Assembly: GCF_001039005.1 (NCBI RefSeq) | Contig: NZ_LDWR01000010.1 | Span: 1 to 64,000 of the forward strand | DNA from: Burkholderia cepacia | GTDB taxonomy: Bacteria > Pseudomonadota > Gammaproteobacteria > Burkholderiales > Burkholderiaceae | Direction: 5' to 3' | DNA: 64,000 nucleotides | Shown here: one piece after another, positions 1 through 6,677 of the stretch | Position numbering within the stretch: the first letter of the stretch is position 1 | Layout of the letters: every line of letters starts with the position of its first letter | Program-made: the position numbers and the translations under genes | Notes under the pieces: model-generated | The model's input: the letters and a program-made list of their open reading frames with translations, nothing else | What the model was told of the DNA's origin: nothing | Databases searched by the model: none

Positions 1-2
1 CG

Positions 3-788
3 TTGGCCGGGGCGGGGGTGGATCGGTTTAATCGGCAGTTGCATCCGGATGAATACGCGAGAGCGAAGGAGGGCGCGAAGATTGTTGCGGAGAAGCTGGG
101 GATAAGCGCGCAGGAAGCCGAGGGGCGAATCGTGGCTGAAATTCTTCGCAATTCCGACCAGCAGACGGCGGAGGCGTCCGGCGGGAAGCACGATTACGAG
201 ATTCGTAGCATCGTGGGGTGCCAAAATCTGAACTGCGACGGTTATAAGAGCGATTCTAAGTACGCGGATCATGATTACAACATTCAGTACATCAAGTCAA
301 ATCAGGACACGTACAACGCGGGACAGCAGCAGCTCGGAACAGGGTTGAGCGATGCAGAATTGCGCAATAAAAATCTCCCATATGAGCGCACGGGAAAGGC
401 GGCAATTGCCGTGACGGTCTGTTTGATATCGGGAGGTACTGCTTGTAAAGCGGCCGCTTCTGGATTGACGACTACGCTTGGGTTGAGTTTTTTGTCAGGG
501 AAGCCATTGACCACCGCCGAGGCTATCGGCGGATTATATGGTGGAGCACTGGGCGGAGTCTACGCACAAGCACTAAGTACTTGGGCAGGCGGCACAAACT
601 CGATAATGCAGTCGACGGTTCTGTTCGTGACCAAGACGGGAACGATTGCCGCTGGAAAACAAATTGGTGTTCCGTTGGGCAATGCAACTGGGTTGGCGCA
701 GTCGGTAGACCCATTTTTCGACCCATCCACCAATCCTTGGTGGGGATTAGGAAATAATTTTGATCAGCTTAAGGGGTCGAATAAATGA
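3..788 (+). CDS. CdiA-type C-terminal toxin region (5' end outside window)
   Basis: This is the last ~260 residues of a larger polypeptide; the frame is open to the window edge, so the TTG at 3 is not a real start. It carries the DRFNRQLHPDE sequence (residues 7-17) seen where Burkholderia CDI effectors pass from the conserved body to the variable toxin. The C-terminal ~130 residues are hydrophobic and glycine/alanine-rich, with two or three possible membrane segments, and show no nuclease signature I recognise. The stop overlaps the next start as ATGA, the usual toxin/immunity coupling. I infer a membrane-acting CDI toxin because its partner is an integral membrane protein. Confidence 0.75.
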   Translation: MAGAGVDRFNRQLHPDEYARAKEGAKIVAEKLGISAQEAEGRIVAEILRNSDQQTAEASGGKHDYEIRSIVGCQNLNCDGYKSDSKYADHDYNIQYIKSNQDTYNAGQQQLGTGLSDAELRNKNLPYERTGKAAIAVTVCLISGGTACKAAASGLTTTLGLSFLSGKPLTTAEAIGGLYGGALGGVYAQALSTWAGGTNSIMQSTVLFVTKTGTIAAGKQIGVPLGNATGLAQSVDPFFDPSTNPWWGLGNNFDQLKGSNK

Positions 789-1045
789 TGATGGAATTTG
801 GTGCGGTAATAATTTCTCTTGGAGTCTTGTTAATTACATTTCTGCTATTCGGAAGAAATTTGGAGGATTCATTTATGGCAAGGTTACTATATTGGCTAAA
901 ATCAACAATGGTGATGGCGCCAATTCTGTTTGCGTGGTTTGCTTACAACGAACCGGCTGCGTTTAGTATGATAGGTGTTTTAGTAAGCTTTGGTCTTGCT
1001 GCCGCTTTCACCTTCGGGCGATCGTATCTTCTTGCGATGTTGTGA
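785..1045 (+). CDS. Predicted CDI immunity protein, small membrane protein
   Basis: An 86-residue protein with about three hydrophobic segments (roughly residues 4-22, 40-58 and 61-80). The ATG lies inside the ATGA overlap with the upstream toxin reading frame, so the two are translationally coupled. CDI immunity proteins are specific to the toxin encoded just upstream. A membrane-embedded one implies that the toxin acts at the inner membrane, for example as an ionophore. Family not recognised by sequence; the assignment rests on position, size and topology. Confidence 0.65.
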   Translation: MMMEFGAVIISLGVLLITFLLFGRNLEDSFMARLLYWLKSTMVMAPILFAWFAYNEPAAFSMIGVLVSFGLAAAFTFGRSYLLAML

Positions 1046-1166
1046 TGCGCGAAGATGAACGGCGTCGATGGACGCTACGTGAAGATAGCCTTAATCGATA
1101 GTTGCATGATAACGAGAAGCAGGCGTTCGCGGAGAAAGCGGTAAGGATACGGCTGAGCAGGAGAAG

Positions 1167-1874
1167 TTGACGCGCGCGGCGTGCTATGCGGTGAAGTGCT
1201 GGGCGGAGTATCCGGCGGGAAGCGAAGCTCGGACCAAGAACTTTGTGAGCGAGGTCGAGGCAGCGCAGTTGCAGCCGCAACTGGAATGGGTGAATCGGCA
1301 GAAGGAATCGGGTTTGTTTGAATACGCGCCGTTGCAGAAGGTTGGCGATGCGGTGAAGAACGATCCGGTGGGAGTGGCGAAGGATGCGGCCAAGGTGGTG
1401 GTTGGGGGTGTGACGGCGAAGACGAGGGCTGGGCTTTGCACGACAGGTCTTGGTTGTACGGTGGGCGGTTGGATGGCGACTTTCGGGATGAGTGAAATGG
1501 TCGAGGGTGGCAGTGGCTTGTACAACCGCTATAACGGTGTGAATGCTGCTGGTGATAATCCGTTGCGTTGGGGGTTCAATCAGGTGTTACCGGCTGGCTG
1601 GGGAAATGTTGCGTTTGATGGGGTGAACTTTGGTGTGGCCGTACTGGCATTGAAAGCTCCGGTGTCGTTAAACATTGGTGTTGCTGATGGTCTGAATCGT
1701 CCTGTTTCGATGTTTGGTGTCACGGTTCCGCGTGTTGACAACGTGAACTTACTTCCCTTCATTAAGCAGCCTTGGCCGTATAGCACGACACAGGGAGCGT
1801 TGCTTCTTGGCGTTGGTTCGAAAGGGGCCGCGGTCGTCAATGACGTGCGGCAGGCAGTGGGGGATCAAAAATGA
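1167..1874 (+). CDS. Displaced CdiA-CT module, DUF4225-like toxin domain
   Basis: A toxin cassette without the CdiA body. Its junction reads NR-stop-LH (TAG at 1099-1101) instead of NRQLH, and one base is missing near 1141 compared with the second copy at 4633. The 235-codon open part therefore begins at a TTG at 1167 and has no obvious ribosome binding site. Residues 4-55 are a pretoxin-like part (ACYAVKCWAEYPAG). Residues about 75-235 contain GSGLYNRYNG and NPLRWGFNQ, which resemble DUF4225, a domain common at the C-terminus of polymorphic toxins. It ends in an ATGA overlap with an immunity gene. Probably silent unless recombined onto a full cdiA. Confidence 0.6.
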   Translation: MTRAACYAVKCWAEYPAGSEARTKNFVSEVEAAQLQPQLEWVNRQKESGLFEYAPLQKVGDAVKNDPVGVAKDAAKVVVGGVTAKTRAGLCTTGLGCTVGGWMATFGMSEMVEGGSGLYNRYNGVNAAGDNPLRWGFNQVLPAGWGNVAFDGVNFGVAVLALKAPVSLNIGVADGLNRPVSMFGVTVPRVDNVNLLPFIKQPWPYSTTQGALLLGVGSKGAAVVNDVRQAVGDQK

Positions 1875-2152
1875 ACTGGTGCAGGTTGTACGCGACGCTC
1901 CAAATATGGTTCGTAGTTTGTTTGGCGTCTGGGGTTGGGGCTGGCTGCAATACAGTTGTGGTGATCGGGGTATGCAGAAAGCTGCTTGGCTGGAGCGATG
2001 GTGTTTCGGTCTTTGGAGTTGGGCTGCCCGCGTTTATTGTTCAGTTCGTCGTGTTTGTGAAGCACTTACCGAAGCCACTACGCAATGCCGGGATGCTGAG
2101 CGACGACCCCGAGAAATTCGGTCCATGGTTCAAGTCTGACCGGAAGAGCTGA
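1871..2152 (+). CDS. Predicted immunity protein for the DUF4225-like toxin
   Basis: A 93-residue protein with two to three hydrophobic stretches (residues ~9-33, 37-63) and a charged tail that ends FKSDRKS. Its start is in the ATGA overlap with the displaced toxin. A near-identical copy is at 5096-5377, differing at only a few residues (for example VGA/GGA near residue 22 and RKL/RLL near 36). An open, conserved immunity gene next to a toxin that cannot be translated as part of CdiA suggests selection for protection. Family unnamed. Confidence 0.65.
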   Translation: MNWCRLYATLQIWFVVCLASGVGAGCNTVVVIGVCRKLLGWSDGVSVFGVGLPAFIVQFVVFVKHLPKPLRNAGMLSDDPEKFGPWFKSDRKS

Positions 2153-2156
2153 ATGA

Positions 2157-2182
2157 CCGAGCCCGGCGGATGCCGGACTCGG
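2157..2182 (+). terminator. Hairpin after immunity gene
   Basis: A near-perfect stem (CCGAGcCCGGC, loop GGAT, GCCGGaCTCGG) starts 4 bp after the immunity stop. A related, longer hairpin follows the duplicate immunity gene at 5377-5410, and a similar CCCGGC-GGAA-GCCGGG stem is at 3077-3102. There is no strong T-tract, so termination is likely but not certain. Confidence 0.55.
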
Positions 2183-2239
2183 TGCTCACGCCTGCTTTGA
2201 ACGAGGGCGATGTCGAGGCTGTCGTTCAGCGGCGAATTG

Positions 2240-2947
2240 TTCCTCGTGGTGGATGCGGTCCTGTCGCATTCTGATGAAAGGTAGTGGGCGAAGGACTTCG
2301 CGAAGTTCTATGAGGACAACCGGCAACGCAACCACGGCGGAGCCGGCGCTGGATATGTTGCCGGCGAATGGCAATCGGTTGATGGCCGCTGCGGCGAACG
2401 AGGGTGGCGTCTTGCCGCTGTATGTGAGCGAGAGCGACAAGCAGTAGCGCAACGACGAAGAGCGCGGTCAGTGCGGGCAGCATCACGATTACGAATCAGG
2501 CGAACCAGAAGCAGGATGTGGCGATGCTGGAGCGTGATACGTCGAACCTGAATGGCACGGTCGGCAAGACGCCGGATTTGCAGCAGGTGCTGGGCAATCA
2601 GGCGGATCTGATCAATGCGGCGCAGGCGGTGGCGGAGACGATTGCGAAGCAGGTCGGATCGTATGCGGACAAGAAGCGCGATGAAGCGCTGAGGAATGCG
2701 GATGGTACGAGTGATCCGGTGCTTAAGGCTCAGTATCAGCAGGACGCGAAGGATTGGGCCGAGGTACGCCGGTAATGGAACGGCTGCATTCTCTGCCGTT
2801 GGTGGCGGAGTTGTGTATTCACTGGGCAATGGAATCGCGACGGTCATTGGCGTTGGTGCCGGTGCAAATATTGGAAAGACTTACAATCCGGCGTCGATTG
2901 GAATGGGTTATACAGTCGATCAGGGTAAAACAGGAGTCAGGTGGTAA
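2240..2947 (+). pseudogene. Remnant of cdiA FHA/pretoxin region joined to a toxin tail
   Basis: A patchwork of CdiA-like pieces in different frames. About 2470-2765 encodes a typical late-CdiA stretch (SITITNQANQKQDVAMLERD, then PDLQQVLGNQADL, VGSYADKKRDEAL and QYQQDAKDWAE). It breaks at 2766, where intact homologues normally continue WAEGG. After a frame change, 2772-2947 encodes a short hydrophobic tail (GGGVVYSLGNGIATVIGVGAGAN) ending GVRW, 2 bp before a small membrane ORF. I read this as a deletion derivative of a duplicated cdiA 3' end. Exact limits are uncertain. Confidence 0.6.
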
Positions 2948-2949
2948 TT

Positions 2950-3072
2950 ATGATGAGCTTCCCGGGCCAAACACCGAAGACGCGAGCACAGAAAATCGTC
3001 TGGTGGTGCTGTTTTGCGGCGATGATGAGTTTCATTGTGTACGTGGTGTTGAAGAACGTCTTCTTTAGTTGA
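2950..3072 (+). CDS. 40-residue single-span membrane protein, candidate immunity peptide
   Basis: ATG at 2950, 2 bp after the stop of the toxin tail, 40 codons, TGA at 3070-3072, followed directly by a strong hairpin at 3077-3102. After a basic N-terminus (PKTRAQK) there is one hydrophobic span (IVWWCCFAAMMSFIVYVVL). Position and topology match the other immunity genes in this array, so I infer a cdiI-like gene whose toxin has been mostly deleted. It is short enough to be missed by routine gene calling. Confidence 0.5.
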   Translation: MMSFPGQTPKTRAQKIVWWCCFAAMMSFIVYVVLKNVFFS

Positions 3073-3076
3073 AACA

Positions 3077-3102
3077 GCAAGCCCGGCGGAAGCCGGGCTT
3101 GC
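3077..3102 (+). terminator. Perfect 11-bp hairpin
   Basis: GCAAGCCCGGC, loop GGAA, GCCGGGCTTGC, located 4 bp after the stop of the 40-residue ORF. It belongs to the same hairpin family found behind the two DUF4225-type immunity genes. Confidence 0.6.
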
Positions 3103-3124
3103 CGCAAAATTAGGGGAAAGGGAA

Positions 3125-3340
3125 GTGATTCAACGATTGGTCTTGCTTGCGGTCCGCATGCTTTGCATATGGTCTATAGCATGCGCGGTTGCTTGGGTTG
3201 GTGGCGCATATATGTATTCATATTTTAATGGGGTTGGCTACTCGCCCGGATGGTATGACGTGAAAGCAATCGCGCGAACTTCTGCAGTGATTTCTTTCGG
3301 GTTCGTTCTCTTGGCTTGGCTAAATATGCGCAAGCAGTAG
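3125..3340 (+). CDS. Orphan small membrane protein, candidate CDI immunity
   Basis: A 71-residue protein starting at GTG 3125 with an AGGGGAAAGGGAA purine-rich stretch just upstream. It has two hydrophobic spans (residues ~5-32 and ~50-66) and ends NMRKQ. No toxin reading frame precedes it: the hairpin of the previous cassette lies 23 bp upstream, and another hairpin (3341-3369) follows. I infer an immunity gene that has lost its toxin. Family not recognised. Confidence 0.5.
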   Translation: MIQRLVLLAVRMLCIWSIACAVAWVGGAYMYSYFNGVGYSPGWYDVKAIARTSAVISFGFVLLAWLNMRKQ

Positions 3341-3369
3341 AGCCGAACCCGCGGCTGCCGTGTTCGGTT
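3341..3369 (+). terminator. Hairpin merging into the next cassette junction
   Basis: Inverted repeat AGCCGAAC ... GTTCGGTTT with an inner CGCGG/CCG pairing, directly after the orphan immunity stop. Its right arm runs into the GGTTTAAT block that begins the next displaced toxin module. Confidence 0.45.
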
Positions 3370-3387
3370 TAATAGGTAGTTGCATCC
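3365..3387 (+). repeat. Cassette junction motif (NRQLH boundary)
   Basis: The block CGGTTTAATMGGTAGTTGCAT marks the left edge of displaced toxin modules. Copies lie at about 1088-1107 (diverged), 3365-3387 and 4619-4640, and the in-frame parental form is at 24-46. All three displaced copies have TAG where the parental copy has CAG (Gln of NRQLH). Homology to the parental sequence stops just upstream of this block. Confidence 0.7.
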
Positions 3388-4342
3388 GGAGGGGAAGAAG
3401 TGGATCACTGAAAATGAAGCGGCGTATGCGAAGAAATATGGTTTGACGGTGGAGCAGGCGCGTAACGAATTGACAACACAGGCGAACCTGCAAGTGCAGA
3501 ATGGTTCGTCGGGCACATGGAATCAGCGCGCGAATGATTTCCTGAGTCAGGCACACGGCATGTTGCCTTCGGATGGAAGCAGTGGACCGGGTTACATGTT
3601 CTATACGGCGCCGGAGCAGAAGGCGAATGTGGAGATGTACGCGAAGTACTATCCGGGCGGCGTTGGCACGAACGTGCCGAGTGGTTCGGCGATTGCAAGT
3701 TCAACGAGCCGAGAACAAACGTATCGCGATGCTTATGCAAAGGGCACGATTGGCGCGGCGGCTGGTGCTGCGGTGATTGTCGTAGGTGGTCCGATAGCGG
3801 CGTTGCCGGGAGCACCGATCTTTAGTTCTGGCGGTGCGCTTGGTTCCGGAGCACTGGCGTCATCAGTAGGAACTGGAGCGATCAGTGCGGGGATCAATGC
3901 GGGGGCGCAGTATGTGCAGAACGGAAAGATTAACCTGATCGATGTGGCAGGCGCGTTTGGTACGGGCGCAGCGGGTTCGTATGATGGATTGCTGTGGAAC
4001 GTTGGTGTGAATGCGATTGGTGGTGCGACGACGACGGCGCTCAACAACATTCTGCAGGGCAAGAACGACAGCGTTATTGTTGCTGGTGCAACCGGTGGGC
4101 TATTTAGCTCGCTTGGCTATGGTATTGGGAAGGTCGGCGAGTCTTGGGTAACCAATTCGCTTAAGCCAACTATCAACACAACAAATTGGTCCGCATCCGG
4201 AACCTGGTCGGTTAACGGATGGAATATTTTTAGGCCGCATAACGCTGCGGTCGCGATTGGCGCTGCTGCCGGGGGAGTTGGGCAAGAAATTTCTGGTTCG
4301 GCTGCACAACATTTACCAACGTCAAATGGGCAGAAAAAATGA
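3380..4342 (+). CDS. Displaced CdiA-CT module, hydrophobic toxin
   Basis: The 320-codon frame opens at the TTG straight after the junction TAG (3377-3379), so LHPEGKKW continues the NRQLH boundary. Residues 1-115 are pretoxin-like; residues ~120-230 are strongly hydrophobic and Gly/Ala-rich (several potential membrane segments). The C-terminus is soluble with Asn/Thr/Trp-rich sequence. The last codons overlap the next gene as ATGA. No independent ribosome binding site is visible, so expression probably needs recombination onto a full cdiA. Inferred membrane-targeting CDI toxin; family unnamed. Confidence 0.6.
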   Translation: MHPEGKKWITENEAAYAKKYGLTVEQARNELTTQANLQVQNGSSGTWNQRANDFLSQAHGMLPSDGSSGPGYMFYTAPEQKANVEMYAKYYPGGVGTNVPSGSAIASSTSREQTYRDAYAKGTIGAAAGAAVIVVGGPIAALPGAPIFSSGGALGSGALASSVGTGAISAGINAGAQYVQNGKINLIDVAGAFGTGAAGSYDGLLWNVGVNAIGGATTTALNNILQGKNDSVIVAGATGGLFSSLGYGIGKVGESWVTNSLKPTINTTNWSASGTWSVNGWNIFRPHNAAVAIGAAAGGVGQEISGSAAQHLPTSNGQKK

Positions 4343-4572
4343 CGCGATGGATAATGGCGTGTCTTGGTGCATGGGGAATTTGCATTGTTGGGTTCTTTGT
4401 TATTTGGCTGCTTGGTCTATACGTTCATTGCATGTTTATGCCTGGCTGTCTCAGTCACATAGGTATCGATAATCTCTTGGGTGCAGTGGATTACAAGAGT
4501 GTCTTGATGCGAGGATCATTATCGGCGATCGCAATAATTGGAATCGTATGGTTTAAAAGGCGATCGCGGTAA
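4339..4572 (+). CDS. Predicted immunity protein, small membrane protein
   Basis: 77 residues, start in an ATGA overlap with the preceding toxin module. Hydrophobic spans cover about residues 5-31 (CLGAWGICIVGFFVIWLLGL) and 57-70 (LSAIAIIGIVWF), with a basic KRRSR end. It fits the pattern of the other immunity genes here and is assumed specific for the toxin at 3380-4342. Confidence 0.6.
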   Translation: MTRWIMACLGAWGICIVGFFVIWLLGLYVHCMFMPGCLSHIGIDNLLGAVDYKSVLMRGSLSAIAIIGIVWFKRRSR

Positions 4573-4620
4573 CGCACCTCCGACCTTACTCGAGGATTAA
4601 TATAGTATTTTTTGGTACGG

Positions 4621-5095
4621 TTTAATCGGTAGTTGCATCCCGAGGAGAAGAAGGCGATCGCGGAGAAAGCGGGCAAGGATAAGGCAGGAGAGGAGAAGTT
4701 GACGCGCCCGGCGTGCTATGCGGTGAAGTGCTGGGCGGAGTATCCGGCGGGAAGCGATGAGCGGAGCAGGAACTTCATTAGCGAGGTCGAGGCTGCGCAG
4801 TTGAGGCCGCAGTTGGATTGGGTGAACCAGCAGAAGGAAGTAGGTTTGTTCGAATACATGCCGTTGCAGAAGGTCGGCGATTAGTTGGAGAACGACCCGG
4901 TTGGTGTTGCTGATGGTCTCAATCGACCTGTTTCGATGTTTGGTGTGACGGTCCCGCGTATTGATAACGTGAACTGGCTGCCTTTCCTAAAGCAGTCGTG
5001 GCCCTACGGCGCGACGCAGGGGCACTCCTTCTTGGTGACGGTTCGAAAGGGGCCGCGGTCGTCAATGACGTGCGGCAGGCAGTGGGGGACCAAAA
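4621..5095 (+). pseudogene. Decayed second copy of the DUF4225-like toxin module
   Basis: Homologous to the module at 1090-1874 but broken in four ways: the junction TAG at 4630-4632; a second TAG at 4882-4884 after LQKVGD; loss of about 300 bp of the central toxin domain, joined inside a GGTGTTGC-like repeat near 4900; and a one-base loss near 5022. The reading frame after 4885 runs out of register and through the immunity gene to 5364. The pretoxin part (4633-4881) is better preserved than in the first copy. The immunity gene behind it is intact. Confidence 0.7.
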
Positions 5096-5377
5096 ATGAA
5101 CTGGTGCAGGTTGTACGCGACGCTCCAAATATGGTTCGTAGTTTGTTTGGCGTCTGGGGGTGGGGCTGGCTGCAATACAGTTGTGGTGATCGGGGTATGC
5201 AGACTGCTACTTGGCTGGAGCGATGGGGTTTCGGTCTTTGGAGTTGGGCTGCCCGCGTTTATTGTTCAGTTCATCGTGTTTGTGAAGCACTTACCGAAGC
5301 CACTACGCAATGCCGGGATGCTGAGCGACGATCCCGAGAAATTCGGTCCATGGTTCAAGTCTGACCGCAAGAGCTGA
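5096..5377 (+). CDS. Second copy of the DUF4225-module immunity protein
   Basis: 93 residues, almost identical to the product of 1871-2152, with the same membrane spans and the same FKSDRKS tail. The toxin upstream is wrecked, so this gene persists without a functional partner in its own cassette. It could still protect against toxin from neighbours or from the first copy. Confidence 0.65.
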   Translation: MNWCRLYATLQIWFVVCLASGGGAGCNTVVVIGVCRLLLGWSDGVSVFGVGLPAFIVQFIVFVKHLPKPLRNAGMLSDDPEKFGPWFKSDRKS

Positions 5378-5410
5378 ACACAGAGCCCGGCGGATGCCGG
5401 GCTCTGTGTT
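5377..5410 (+). terminator. Perfect 15-bp hairpin
   Basis: AACACAGAGCCCGGC, loop GGAT, GCCGGGCTCTGTGTT, overlapping the last base of the immunity stop codon. Same family as the hairpins at 2157 and 3077. Confidence 0.65.
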
Positions 5411-5969
5411 CACGCCTACTTCGAATGAGGGCGATGTCGAGGCTATCGGTTGGTGGACGCTGCGGCGAGCAAGGGGCAGGGCGGCGATGGCCTACGTTAG
5501 TTAGAAGGTGCGTGGATTGTTCCAGAAGGATCAGTACTACATCGATTCGTTCAGGTTTGGGAGCAAGGATGGATCGCCGACGTGGGAACGATGCGACGGT
5601 GAAACCGAGCTTCGGCCCGTCGTATACCGTCAACGCTAACTGGGTGGCTGCAGATGGCTGCCCCCATGCGCAGCAAAGCAGCCCGGCTCTCCCGAAGAAC
5701 ATATGAAGGTTGGCATAGCCGGGCATCCAATCCACTGATCAATCCACTCGCGCCGACACCGGATCGACGGCTGCTTAACGTTTGCAAGCATCGCCTCCCA
5801 CCGCATCAATTCCCCATACTTTCCAACCTTTCTCGCGGGTGTATCCCACTGGCTGATGATGCGATTTTCTACCTAAGATGAAGCAATCATGCGCGTGATA
5901 CCGTGCCTGCGCGCGCATGGTCGAAGGGAGAGGGTAACGCCGGGGGCAACACCAGCGGAAGTTGCCATC
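5411..5969. other. Gene-free end of the CDI array
   Basis: The first ~90 bases resemble the sequence after the first DUF4225 module (GATGTCGAGGCT, then GGTTG-TGG-CGCTGCGGCGA) and are a CdiA remnant. The rest (5500-5880) has no frame I can support and no clear hairpin. The promoter of yfiRNB should lie near its right end. Confidence 0.4.
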
Positions 5970-6677
5970 ATGGATGCGAAAGTGTGCGCGGCGGCTGGCA
6001 GTTTCGCGACTGCTACGACGCCAACGGACGCGGCGGCAATCGCCGCGCGGACGACGTCCGGCCGGCCCGGTCGGGTCGCTTCGCTACGCCACGCACTGAT
6101 CGCAATCGTTTGCGCGCTGGGAGCGGCACCCGGCGTGCTCGCCGGGACGCCTGCCGATGTGAACGACTCGCCTGACACCGTGCGCATCGCCGCCGCCGCG
6201 AACCCTGCAAACTCCACCGATCCCGCTGTTTCGTCACACGACTCCGCCGTGCGTCAGGTCGTGCTGGGCATCATCAGCTTCACGCGCTGGCCGACGACGC
6301 CCGTCCGCCTGCATCTGTGCGTAACCGGCCGAGCCGACTACGCGCGTGGCCTGACTGACACGCTGCAGGCCGGCTCGACGCTGCTCGACGTGCAGCGCGT
6401 CCGCTTCGACGATCCGTCGCTCGGCATGGCCTGCGACGTCGTCTATCTCGGCACCCTGAGCGACGACGAGCGAACGCGAGTGAGAACCGCGGTGGCCGGC
6501 CATCCGGTCCTGACGATCTCGGAACACGATCCGTCCTGCACCGCAGGCGGCATGTTCTGTCTCAACGTCGACGGCGAACGCGTGTCGTTCGACATCAATC
6601 TCGATGCCGTCGCGCGCAGCGGCGTGCGCGTGCACCCGAACGTGCTCAATCTTGCTCGACGGCCGGGGGCACCATGA
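5970..6677 (+). CDS. yfiR: YfiR-family periplasmic repressor of the diguanylate cyclase YfiN
   Basis: YfiR (DUF4154) sits in the periplasm and inhibits the inner-membrane cyclase YfiN; reducing conditions or YfiB relieve this. The C-terminal ~150 residues show the family pattern (IISFTRWP near the start, LCVTGR, a central CDVVYLG, then VLTISEHD and FDINLDAV). Several cysteines are available for the redox control known in this family. A hydrophobic signal segment (HALIAIVCALGAAPGVLA) is present. I prefer ATG 5970 (GGAAG 9 bp upstream); ATG 5889 in the same frame is possible and would add 27 residues. Overlaps yfiN as ATGA. Confidence 0.85.
   Translation: MDAKVCAAAGSFATATTPTDAAAIAARTTSGRPGRVASLRHALIAIVCALGAAPGVLAGTPADVNDSPDTVRIAAAANPANSTDPAVSSHDSAVRQVVLGIISFTRWPTTPVRLHLCVTGRADYARGLTDTLQAGSTLLDVQRVRFDDPSLGMACDVVYLGTLSDDERTRVRTAVAGHPVLTISEHDPSCTAGGMFCLNVDGERVSFDINLDAVARSGVRVHPNVLNLARRPGAP

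Larger units (their letters stand above)
1673..2230 (+). repeat. Direct repeat within the CDI array (other copy about 4900-5450)
   Basis: The 3' half of the DUF4225-like toxin, the whole immunity gene, the hairpin and about 45 bp after it (CACGCCT..TTGAA..GAGGGCGATGTCGAGGCT) recur at about 4900-5450 with high identity. The pretoxin parts (1167-1380 and 4690-4905) are also homologous. The array therefore grew by duplication, and the two copies later diverged by deletion. Confidence 0.75.

Noticed and set aside
1807..2139. Plus-strand frame conserved between the two DUF4225 modules (also 4885-5364)
   Set aside because: It is the immunity gene read in another frame. Both copies share it because the DNA is near-identical, and there is no ribosome binding site.
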